Origin: Candidatus Neoanaerotignum tabaqchaliae
GTDB taxonomy: Bacteria; Bacillota; Clostridia; Lachnospirales; Anaerotignaceae
Assembly: GCA_904420235.1 (NCBI GenBank)
Contig: CAJFUS010000164.1
Coordinates: forward strand, 1-13,062
DNA length: 13,062 bases
Direction: 5' to 3'
Positions 8,086-13,062 of the stretch are shown piece after piece; the stretch's first letter is position 1, and each line of letters opens with the position of its first letter. The notes under the pieces are model-generated. The model saw only the letters and a program-made list of their open reading frames with translations, had not been told where the DNA came from and searched no databases. A program made the position numbers and the translations under genes.

Positions 8086-8116
8086 CAAAACCCCGATTCC
8101 GCAAACCGGGGTTTTG
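8086..8116 (-). terminator. Hairpin with T-tract between scfA and scfB (likely attenuator)
   Basis: CAAAACCCCG (8086-8095) pairs perfectly over ten bases with CGGGGTTTTG (8107-8116) around an 11-base loop. In the - strand transcript, the direction of scfA to scfB, it is followed by TTTTGATTTTT. The other direction lacks a clear T-run. This fits an intrinsic terminator with some read-through, giving more scfA than scfB-secDF message. Confidence 0.8.
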
Positions 8117-8148
8117 GCGCAAAATCATTTTTAACTTAAACAGGCAGA

Positions 8149-8289
8149 TTATCTGTTTTCACAAGCCTGATTTGCTACAGTACAAGATGTTTTGCAGGCA
8201 GACTGGCAAGAAGTTTGGCACTCGCCGCATCCACCCTTTGCCATAGTGTTTTTAAGCATAGAAGTATTCATTGTCTTAACGTGCTTCAT
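8149..8289 (-). CDS. scfA: SCIFF peptide (six cysteines in forty-five), RiPP precursor
   Basis: Precursor of a ribosomally made, thioether-bridged peptide, modified by the radical SAM enzyme encoded next door. The 46 residues start MKHVKTMNTS and end in a cysteine-rich core with C21, C24, C28, C32, C36 and C43. C32 and T37, the pair crosslinked in the characterised homologue CteA, are both present. The start is the ATG at 8289, preceded by AAAGGGGGA about nine bases upstream. The frame stays open for another 17 codons but lacks a better site, and the family begins MKHVKT. The biological role of the mature peptide is not known to me. It has its own promoter and is followed by a terminator-like hairpin. 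Confidence 0.96.
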   Translation of the reverse strand: MKHVKTMNTSMLKNTMAKGGCGECQTSCQSACKTSCTVANQACENR

Positions 8290-8338
8290 TATTTTTATCC
8301 CCCTTTGCACCAAAATCATAAACACATTTTCATGGCAC

Positions 8339-8367
8339 ATTATAACATGTTTAATATGTTTTGAAAA
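8339..8367 (-). promoter_or_regulatory. Promoter of scfA
   Basis: On the - strand TTTTCA (8362-8367) lies 17 bases from a perfect TATAAT (8339-8344), and the -10 is extended (TGTTATAAT). It starts right behind the stop codon of the TIGR04086 gene and gives a leader of about 43 bases before the scfA ATG. An imperfect inverted repeat AACATAT-TAA-ACATGTT fills the spacer and could bind a regulator. Confidence 0.75.
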
Positions 8368-8368
8368 G

Positions 8369-8788
8369 TTATTTTTTCGTATTAATACCCAAAACTCCGC
8401 CTATGGCTCCGCAAATTACGGCCGCGGCAATTCCGGCCGCCCTGTTTAATGAAAAAACAAAGCCGTTTTGGGAAAAACAAAGCACCGCCATAACTATGGC
8501 TATGTAAACCGCTCCGGCTAAAGCTCCATATATCATTCCCTTGCCTTTAACGCCTCTTGAGGCTATAAAGCCGGCCGCTAACGAGCTTATGGCAGTAACG
8601 GCAAATGAGATTTTAGGCACAATGCTTTCGTCAAACTGAGTGTAGGTTAAAACAACAGCGCATACTATAAACGCGGCAGCCGTTATGGCTATGGAAACTG
8701 CGGCGGCCCATATAAAATATGCAACCGGCCCTTTAGATGTGGCAGGCGGTATAACAGCTCCCGCCGCTCCTGTTTTTTTAGGTCTCAA
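8369..8788 (-). CDS. Small four-helix membrane protein, TIGR04086 family
   Basis: Function unknown. TIGR04086 members are small membrane proteins repeatedly found beside SCIFF genes in Clostridia, which is the main support for the name, along with general sequence character. The 139 residues have a basic N-terminus (MRPKKTG) and four hydrophobic segments at about 22-47, 62-78, 86-106 and 117-135, rich in Ala and Gly. No catalytic motif is seen. The start is a TTG at 8786-8788 with GAGGG eight bases upstream. The next in-frame ATG would remove two membrane segments, so the TTG is preferred. It is the first gene of the - strand unit and precedes the scfA promoter by a few bases. A role in handling or exporting the peptide is possible but only inferred from position. 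Confidence 0.8.
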   Translation of the reverse strand: MRPKKTGAAGAVIPPATSKGPVAYFIWAAAVSIAITAAAFIVCAVVLTYTQFDESIVPKISFAVTAISSLAAGFIASRGVKGKGMIYGALAGAVYIAIVMAVLCFSQNGFVFSLNRAAGIAAAVICGAIGGVLGINTKK

Positions 8789-8900
8789 TTCAAATACCCT
8801 CTTTACGCCTTTTTTATAATTGTACTTTGGAAATAATAAAAATATTCGTTGCCCTTAAAAAAGGTTTGTGCTTAAATATAATATAGAGGAGGTTTTTAAA
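8789..8900. promoter_or_regulatory. Divergent intergenic region between the SCIFF unit and the PHP gene
   Basis: This 112-base AT-rich gap must hold promoters for both directions. On the - strand a TATAAA-like element lies near 8812-8817 without a good -35. On the + strand TTGTAC (8820-8825) is 17 bases from TATTCG (8843-8848), a poor -10. A perfect TATAAT at 8877-8882 is too close to the PHP ribosome binding site (8886-8892) to leave a normal leader. I cannot assign either start with confidence. Confidence 0.4.
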
Positions 8901-9776
8901 ATGATTAACAAATTGGGCTTTACAGACCTTCACACCCACTCCACTTTTTCCGACGGAACGGACAGCCCTGAAACAATAGTTGAAAAGGCCAAAAAGGCAG
9001 GCCTCTCATCAGTAGCCCTTACCGACCACGACTGTGTATACGGCATAGACCAGTTTGTTGCCGCAGGAAAAAAATACGGTATAGAAACAATAAGCGGCAT
9101 AGAGCTGGCAAGCTATTTCTCGGCCCCGTTTATTGAACGCACTAAGGAAATTCACATAGTTGGGCTTTTTATAGACAGCGGCAACAGCGCTCTTTTGGAT
9201 AAAACACGTCAAATTTTAAATGACAGAGTGGAGCGCAACAAAAAAATGACAAAACGTCTTACGGAACTTGGCTTTCCTATGACATATGATGAACTTAGAG
9301 AGGTCGCGGGACGCGACAGCTGCTCTCGAACCCACTACGCCCTTCTTATGGTTAAAAAAGGCTATGTAAAGGATAAAAAAGAGGCCTTTGCCAAATATAT
9401 ATCCTCCGGAATGCCCGGATATGTGCCAAGAATTCTTCCCACTCCCAAAGAGTGTATAGAACTTATAAAAAATGCCGGCGGCGTTCCCGTATTGGCACAT
9501 TCCACACTTTACGGTCTTACATTTGAACAGATAGACCTTATGGCCGAAAGCCTTAGAAAAATAGGCATGGAGGCAATGGAGGTTATGTACTCAACCTATA
9601 CCGCAGAACAGGAGGCAAAAGTTACAGCCATAGCCAAAAAGCACGGCTATGCCTTCAGCGGCGGAAGCGACTATCATGGTCTTAATAAAGCCGGAATATA
9701 TATAGGCATAGGCAAAGGCAATCTTAAAATACCTGAAAGTTTTGTTTATGATTTAAAATTACGCAGGGGGAATTGA
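8901..9776 (+). CDS. PHP-domain phosphoesterase, RNase AM / nucleoside bisphosphate phosphatase type
   Basis: Metal-dependent phosphoesterase of the polymerase-and-histidinol-phosphatase fold. The closest characterised relatives I know (E. coli YciV/RnaAM and similar) hydrolyse 3',5'-nucleoside bisphosphates and trim short 5' RNA ends. The 291 residues carry the metal ligands in order: DLHTHS (H11, H13), D18, TDHD (41-44), SGIEL (E68), EIHIVG (H85), SRTHYA (H145), LAHS (H200) and GGSDYHG (D257, H259). All sites look intact. The ATG at 8901 follows GAGGAGG at 8886-8892. A GTG start eleven codons earlier would place this site inside the coding sequence and is rejected. It is followed two bases on by the flavoprotein gene. 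Exact substrate is inferred only from family. Confidence 0.85.
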   Translation: MINKLGFTDLHTHSTFSDGTDSPETIVEKAKKAGLSSVALTDHDCVYGIDQFVAAGKKYGIETISGIELASYFSAPFIERTKEIHIVGLFIDSGNSALLDKTRQILNDRVERNKKMTKRLTELGFPMTYDELREVAGRDSCSRTHYALLMVKKGYVKDKKEAFAKYISSGMPGYVPRILPTPKECIELIKNAGGVPVLAHSTLYGLTFEQIDLMAESLRKIGMEAMEVMYSTYTAEQEAKVTAIAKKHGYAFSGGSDYHGLNKAGIYIGIGKGNLKIPESFVYDLKLRRGN

Positions 9777-9778
9777 TT

Positions 9779-10282
9779 ATGTTTAAAACAATTAAAGCAG
9801 AGGAATTTAACGAAAACATATTTAACATGATAGGAAAAGACTGGCTTCTTGTGGCCGCCGAAAAAGAGGGAAAGGCAAACGCCATGACGGCCTCATGGGG
9901 AGGTGCTGGCATAATGTGGGGCAAGCCTGCCGCCTTTGTATTTATAAGGCCGCAAAGATATACAAAGGAATTCGTTGACTTCTCCGACAGGTTCTCTCTT
10001 TCAGTTTTGGGAGACAAATACAGAAAAGAACTTAACTACTTTGGCACCGTTTCCGGAAGGGACGAGGACAAAATAGCCAAAACCGGTCTCAAAATATCAC
10101 ACACTAACAACACACCTTATTTTGATGACAGTAAAATTGTTATTATATGCCGCAAACTTTTTGCACAAAAGCTTGAAATGGAAAGCTTTATTGACAAAAC
10201 TCTTATAGACAAGTGGTATCCTCAAAAAGACTTCCACACAATGTATGTAGCTGAAATTGAAGAAATATTAATTAGAGAGTAA
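9779..10282 (+). CDS. Flavoredoxin-like FMN-binding split-barrel protein
   Basis: Small cytoplasmic flavoprotein of the flavin reductase-like family, binding FMN and probably passing electrons in anaerobic metabolism. The partner and substrate cannot be told from sequence. The 167 residues show the family's NAMTASWGG at 34-42, RPQRYT at 57-62, FSLSVLG at 72-78 and YFGTVSGRDEDK at 87-98. The ATG at 9779 has AGGGGG eight bases upstream, inside the end of the PHP gene. A TTG two codons earlier overlaps the PHP stop but is less well placed. Two bases separate it from the PHP gene, so the two form one transcription unit, ended perhaps by the hairpin at 10311-10368. I see no functional link between the two proteins beyond co-transcription. 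Confidence 0.88.
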   Translation: MFKTIKAEEFNENIFNMIGKDWLLVAAEKEGKANAMTASWGGAGIMWGKPAAFVFIRPQRYTKEFVDFSDRFSLSVLGDKYRKELNYFGTVSGRDEDKIAKTGLKISHTNNTPYFDDSKIVIICRKLFAQKLEMESFIDKTLIDKWYPQKDFHTMYVAEIEEILIRE

Positions 10283-10310
10283 AAATATATAATTTCATCA
10301 AAAGCAACTT

Positions 10311-10368
10311 ACAGCGGTTTAAATATAATTCGCGCATATTTTTATAGGCCATATATCTGAACCGCTGT
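10311..10368 (+). terminator. Long two-part hairpin after the flavoprotein gene, possible terminator
   Basis: ACAGCGGTT (10311-10319) pairs with AACCGCTGT (10360-10368), extendable by a GU and an AU pair. ATATA (10323-10327) can pair with TATAT (10352-10356) inside. TTATTTTATGTT follows. It lies 28 bases beyond the stop codon. The loop is long and the T-tract broken, so it is a weak or composite terminator, or possibly a processing site. Confidence 0.5.
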
Positions 10369-10539
10369 TATTTTATGTTAAACGCCAAGATAATAAACTA
10401 AAAAAATTAAATTTAATTATAGATTTATTTCATCCATTGTTTCTATTTTAAATTTCTAAAAATCATTATTTAAGTAAAAACACATATAAATTAAGAAATC
10501 ATCTTTATAAACTCCAACAAAATTTTAGTCTATTTTTAA
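10369..10539. other. AT-rich intergenic stretch without recognisable genes
   Basis: Part of the 368-base gap between the flavoprotein and DUF1538 genes. After the hairpin the DNA is very AT-rich, with no reading frame preceded by a ribosome binding site, no RNA-gene fold I recognise and no repeat of note. The regulatory elements of the gap lie after 10540. Confidence 0.6.
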
Positions 10540-10568
10540 TTTAAATATTAACAACATTATGTTATACT
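10540..10568 (+). promoter_or_regulatory. Extended -10 promoter of the DUF1538-PII unit
   Basis: TGTTATACT (10560-10568) is an extended -10 with the hexamer TATACT at 10563-10568. TTTAAA (10540-10545) is 17 bases upstream as a weak -35, four of six to consensus. Transcription would start near 10575, giving a leader of about 75 bases. The weak -35 with an extended -10 next to a palindrome suggests a regulated promoter. Confidence 0.65.
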
Positions 10569-10570
10569 AA

Positions 10571-10588
10571 TATTGAGTATACTCAATA
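10571..10588. promoter_or_regulatory. Perfect 18-bp palindrome at the transcription start (probable operator)
   Basis: TATTGAGTATACTCAATA reads the same on both strands over all 18 bases. It begins two bases after the -10 and covers the predicted start site, where a bound dimer would block RNA polymerase. Such a length of perfect symmetry is unlikely by chance in this short gap. The regulator is not encoded in the window and I cannot name its family. Confidence 0.65.
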
Positions 10589-10592
10589 ACTA

Positions 10593-10630
10593 ATTCAAGG
10601 CTTACGGGCCGCCTTTTAAAACGCCTGAAT
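10593..10630 (+). promoter_or_regulatory. Leader hairpin upstream of the DUF1538 gene
   Basis: In the predicted leader ATTCA-A-GGC (10593-10601) pairs with GCC-TGAAT (10623-10630) with one bulged A, enclosing a GC-rich loop with GGGCCGCC. It ends eight bases before the ribosome binding site AAGGAG (10638-10643). There is no T-tract, so it is not a terminator. It may stabilise the mRNA or affect translation. Confidence 0.4.
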
Positions 10631-10650
10631 AAATAAAAAGGAGATGTTAT

Positions 10651-12183
10651 ATGAAAGACTCTTTGGCAAAATTAAAAGAGAAGCTGTCGGAAGCCATGAA
10701 CTCTGTTTTGCCCGTTATAGGCATTGTTATGATACTGTGCTTTTCAATAGCTCCCATATCCCCAAGCATTCTGCTGTGTTTTTTAATGGGCGCCGCAATG
10801 ATTATTATTGGAACAATGTTTTTCACTCTTGGCGCTGAAATAAGCATGACTCCCATGGGCGAGCACGTTGGAGCCGCCATGACAAAAAGCAAAAATCTTT
10901 TTATCATTATTCTTCTTGGATTTATATTAGGCTTTATTATAACTGTTTCAGAGCCTGACCTTCAGGTTTTGGCCCAGCAGGTTCCGTCAATACCAAACAT
11001 AATTATAATAGTTTCCGTTGCCATAGGCGTTGGTATTTTTCTTGTTGTGGCTCAAATAAGAATGCTTTTTGGCATACCTCTTTCCTATATGCTTGTTGGA
11101 CTTTATATTTTTGTTTTTGTTTTATCCTTTTTTGTGCCATCAAGCTTTTGGGCTGTAGCTTTCGACTCAGGCGGAGTTACAACAGGACCTATGACTGTTC
11201 CGTTTATTATGGCCCTTGGCGTAGGTATCTCATCGGTGCGTAACGACCGACATGCCTCAAACGACAGCTTCGGCCTTGTGGCCCTGTGTTCTGTAGGGCC
11301 AATACTTGCAGTGCTTTTATTGGGAATGATTTATAAACCAAACGAAAGTGCCTATGTGGCTCCTTCAATTCCAGAAATCGCCAATTCAAAAGAACTTTGG
11401 AATTTATTTATGGTTGGGCTTCCTACATATTTTAAAGAAATAGCAATTTCATTATTTCCTATAATACTGTTTTTCGGAATATTCCAAGTATTTGTTTTAA
11501 AGCTTGACATGAGAAACCTTAAAAAAATAATAGTTGGCATGATTTATACATATATAGGTCTTGTTTTATTTTTAACCGGAGCAAACATAGGTTTTATGCC
11601 CGCCGGAAATTATATAGGCCAGGTAATGGCCTCGGCCGAGTATAAATGGCTTTTAATTCCCGTTGGAATGATTATAGGATTTTTTATAGTAAGAGCGGAG
11701 CCTGCTGTTTATGTTTTAAACAAACAGGTTGAGGAAATGACAGACGGCGCTATACCAGCCATAGCCATGAGCATGAGCCTTTCAATAGGAGTGGCTGCTT
11801 CCGTAGGCTTGGCTATATTAAGAGTGCTTACCGGAATATCAATAATGTATCTTCTTATACCCGGCTATGCCATAGCTCTTACGCTGTCATTTTTTGTTCC
11901 TAAGCTCTTCACAGCCATAGCCTTTGACTCCGGCGGAGTTGCCTCCGGCCCTATGACAGCCACATTCCTTCTTCCTTTGGCTCAGGGCGCCTGCGTAGCA
12001 GTAGGCGGAAACATAGTTACGGACGCCTTTGGAGTTGTGGCAATGGTAGCTATGACACCGCTTATTACAATACAGGTGTTGGGATTAATATATCAAATTA
12101 AGAAAAAATATAGTCCTAAAGCTCAGCCTGCTGTGGACTATACCCTTGACAATCTTGATGACAACGCTATTATAGAGCTTTAA
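10651..12183 (+). CDS. Duplicated DUF1538 membrane protein, probable cation/proton antiporter
   Basis: Integral membrane protein of 510 residues with about a dozen hydrophobic segments, built as two DUF1538 repeats. Matching landmarks recur about 250 residues apart: SEP at 100-102 and AEP at 349-351; AFDSGGVTTGPMT at 170-182 and AFDSGGVASGPMT at 424-436; DSFGLVAL at 205-212 and DAFGVVAM at 458-465. DUF1538 proteins from Halomonas (UmpA/UmpB) have been reported as a two-component Na+(Li+,K+)/H+ antiporter. This protein would be both halves fused, so antiport is a reasonable but indirect inference. The ATG has AAGGAG at 10638-10643. The next gene, 26 bases on, encodes tandem PII-like domains, pointing to control by a small-molecule sensor. 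The promoter carries a palindrome. Conserved acidic residues in the SEP/AEP and FDSGG motifs are intact in both repeats. Confidence 0.88.
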   Translation: MKDSLAKLKEKLSEAMNSVLPVIGIVMILCFSIAPISPSILLCFLMGAAMIIIGTMFFTLGAEISMTPMGEHVGAAMTKSKNLFIIILLGFILGFIITVSEPDLQVLAQQVPSIPNIIIIVSVAIGVGIFLVVAQIRMLFGIPLSYMLVGLYIFVFVLSFFVPSSFWAVAFDSGGVTTGPMTVPFIMALGVGISSVRNDRHASNDSFGLVALCSVGPILAVLLLGMIYKPNESAYVAPSIPEIANSKELWNLFMVGLPTYFKEIAISLFPIILFFGIFQVFVLKLDMRNLKKIIVGMIYTYIGLVLFLTGANIGFMPAGNYIGQVMASAEYKWLLIPVGMIIGFFIVRAEPAVYVLNKQVEEMTDGAIPAIAMSMSLSIGVAASVGLAILRVLTGISIMYLLIPGYAIALTLSFFVPKLFTAIAFDSGGVASGPMTATFLLPLAQGACVAVGGNIVTDAFGVVAMVAMTPLITIQVLGLIYQIKKKYSPKAQPAVDYTLDNLDDNAIIEL

Positions 12184-12209
12184 AGCCATATTATTGAGAG
12201 GAGGAAATA

Positions 12210-12935
12210 ATGAGCGAGTTATATTTAATGGTATCAATAACAGAAAGAACCTCCGCTAAAGTTTTCACTTCCATATATGCCCGTTACGGCGCCGAGGTGG
12301 CGTTAAACACTGTTTGCTCTGGAACTGCCGTAAACGAAACACTTAATTATCTTGGACTTGAAAAAACAGAAAAAGTAATGATATTTTCAGTTGTTACCGG
12401 AGAAACTTGGAAAAATATAAAAAAAGCCCTTGAAAGCCAAATCAAAATTGATGTTCCCGGAACCGGCATAGCGTTTATAATACCTTTAAGCAGTATAGGC
12501 GGCAAAAAGGCATTATTTTTCCTAACCGAAAAGCAGAACTTTCAAAAGGGGGAGGAATCCACATTGAAAAACACAAAATATGAACTGCTTATTGTTATAG
12601 CCAATCAAGGCTATACAGGCATGATTATGGACGCTGCCCGCAAAGCCGAGGCCGGCGGCGGCACTGTTATACACGCTAAAGGCGTTGGCATGGCGGGAGC
12701 CGAAAACTTTCTTGGCGTATCTCTTGTAAACGAGCGCGAAATGGTTTTTATTGTTGTTAAAAGCGAAATTAAAAACGCCGTAATGAAATCCATAATGGAA
12801 AATGCCGGCTTAGAAAGCAAAGCGCAGTCCATTCTTTTCACTCTTCCCGTAACAAGCACCGCAGGAATGCGGCTTCTTGAGGAATCGAAAAATGACGACG
12901 ACATTCAAGCAAACACGACAGTTAAAAATGAGTAA
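12210..12935 (+). CDS. Tandem PII-like regulatory protein
   Basis: Probable cytoplasmic regulator of the adjoining DUF1538 transporter. Its 241 residues hold two PII-type ferredoxin-like domains. The first (about 4-98) is divergent, starting LYLMVSITE and ending GTGIAFIIPLSSIGG. The second (about 123-222) is closer to PII, with YELLIVIA, GGGTVIHAKGVG (149-160), a short T-loop region at 160-176, MVFIVVKSEI and a final strand ILFTLPVTSTAG. A linker at 105-122 joins them. The T-loop lacks the tyrosine-bearing GlnB pattern, so this is a PII-like protein rather than GlnB/GlnK, and its ligand is unknown. The ATG follows GAGAGGAGG. A second strong ribosome binding site inside the gene precedes an in-frame TTG at the domain junction. 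The acidic, polar tail (225-241) looks unstructured. The gene ends 24 bases before a strong terminator. Confidence 0.85.
   Translation: MSELYLMVSITERTSAKVFTSIYARYGAEVALNTVCSGTAVNETLNYLGLEKTEKVMIFSVVTGETWKNIKKALESQIKIDVPGTGIAFIIPLSSIGGKKALFFLTEKQNFQKGEESTLKNTKYELLIVIANQGYTGMIMDAARKAEAGGGTVIHAKGVGMAGAENFLGVSLVNEREMVFIVVKSEIKNAVMKSIMENAGLESKAQSILFTLPVTSTAGMRLLEESKNDDDIQANTTVKNE
12548..12566 (+). promoter_or_regulatory. Internal ribosome binding site and TTG start for a standalone PII-like domain
   Basis: GGGGGAGG (12548-12555) stands eight bases before an in-frame TTG (12564-12566), codon 119 of the PII-like gene. Initiation here would give a 123-residue protein consisting almost exactly of the second PII-like domain (12564-12935). 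The codons under the site encode the interdomain linker, where sequence is free to vary, so the purine run is not forced by a conserved protein fold. Confidence 0.5.
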
Positions 12936-12959
12936 TGGTATAACGCATTTAAAAACTAT

Positions 12960-12983
12960 CCCCCAGTAAAACTGGGGGTTTTT
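12960..12983 (+). terminator. Intrinsic terminator of the DUF1538-PII unit
   Basis: CCCCCAGT (12960-12967) pairs perfectly with ACTGGGGG (12971-12978) around an AAA loop and is followed by TTTTTCTT. This is a textbook rho-independent terminator, 24 bases beyond the stop codon of the PII-like gene. Confidence 0.93.
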
Positions 12984-12990
12984 CTTATGC

Positions 12991-13030
12991 GGGCATAGCC
13001 CTATGTTCCTTGCGTAACACGTAAACGTGT
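12991..13030. other. Two small hairpins near the right edge, no gene recognised
   Basis: GGGC-ATA-GCCC (12991-13001), overlapping the alternative CATAG-CC-CTATG (12994-13005), and ACACGT-AA-ACGTGT (13017-13030) follow the terminator closely. No reading frame with a ribosome binding site is present to the right edge. The elements could belong to a structured RNA or a dispersed repeat that continues outside the window. Confidence 0.35.
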
Positions 13031-13062
13031 AATAACAATCCGCCAACTGCATAAAACCTTTA

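Noticed and set aside
8290..8340. Seventeen-codon N-terminal extension of scfA
   Set aside because: The extension overlaps the -10 of the proposed scfA promoter, and the ATG at 8289 has a clear AAAGGGGGA site and the family's MKHVKT beginning.
8877..8882. Perfect TATAAT upstream of the PHP gene as its -10
   Set aside because: Transcription would begin inside the ribosome binding site, and no -35 stands 16-18 bases upstream. It is likely a chance AT run.
8868..8900. GTG start for the PHP gene eleven codons upstream
   Set aside because: It would place the GAGGAGG site inside the coding sequence. The ATG at 8901 is correctly spaced from it.
9773..9778. TTG start of the flavoprotein gene overlapping the PHP stop
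   Set aside because: The ATG at 9779 is better spaced from AGGGGG and is the more common start codon.
1..13062. tRNA, rRNA, CRISPR array, insertion sequence or prophage genes
   Set aside because: I looked for them on both strands. No cloverleaf, repeat-spacer pattern, transposase or phage motif was found.

Overview
The window looks like a chromosomal segment of a low-GC Gram-positive anaerobe of class Clostridia, plausibly Lachnospirales-like. The basis is AT-rich intergenic DNA, heavy use of ATA codons, strong GGAGG-type ribosome binding sites, and the gene order TIGR04086 membrane protein - SCIFF peptide - SCIFF maturase - secD - secF - recJ - apt, which I recall as a conserved clostridial order. 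Genus is not decided by anything I can see. No rRNA, tRNA, CRISPR array, transposase or phage gene is visible.

Layout. (1) Positions 1-908, + strand: the last 14 codons of an unidentified gene, then murI (glutamate racemase), ending at a two-part hairpin probably shared with the convergent unit. (2) Positions 914-2130, - strand: rplS (ribosomal protein L19) with its own sigma-A-type promoter and a structured leader resembling the L19 leader RNA, then a terminator-like hairpin, then lepB (signal peptidase I). (3) Positions 2139-8788, - strand: a long unit of a TIGR04086-type membrane protein, scfA (46-residue six-cysteine RiPP precursor), scfB (radical SAM/SPASM maturase), secD, secF, recJ and apt. 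From scfB onward the genes are tightly packed, with ribosome binding sites inside or touching the preceding stop codon, including an ATGA overlap of secD and secF. A promoter lies just upstream of scfA and a strong hairpin plus T-tract lies between scfA and scfB, which would give much peptide mRNA and less maturase/secDF mRNA. (4) Positions 8901-10282, + strand: a PHP-family phosphoesterase and an FMN-binding flavoredoxin-like protein two bases apart. (5) Positions 10283-12983, + strand: an AT-rich intergenic stretch with an extended -10 promoter and a perfect 18-bp palindrome, followed by a two-gene unit of a duplicated DUF1538 membrane protein and a protein with two PII-like domains, closed by a textbook terminator.

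How the genes work together. Region 3 couples a ribosomally made, thioether-crosslinked peptide to the Sec export motor, then to housekeeping DNA repair and purine salvage. Region 5 looks like a membrane ion-transport module under control of a PII-type sensor. Its second gene carries a strong internal ribosome binding site in front of an in-frame TTG, exactly at the junction of the two PII domains, so it may make both a double-domain and a single-domain protein. This module is the best candidate here for a little-described system. The SCIFF locus is known but has well visible expression control.
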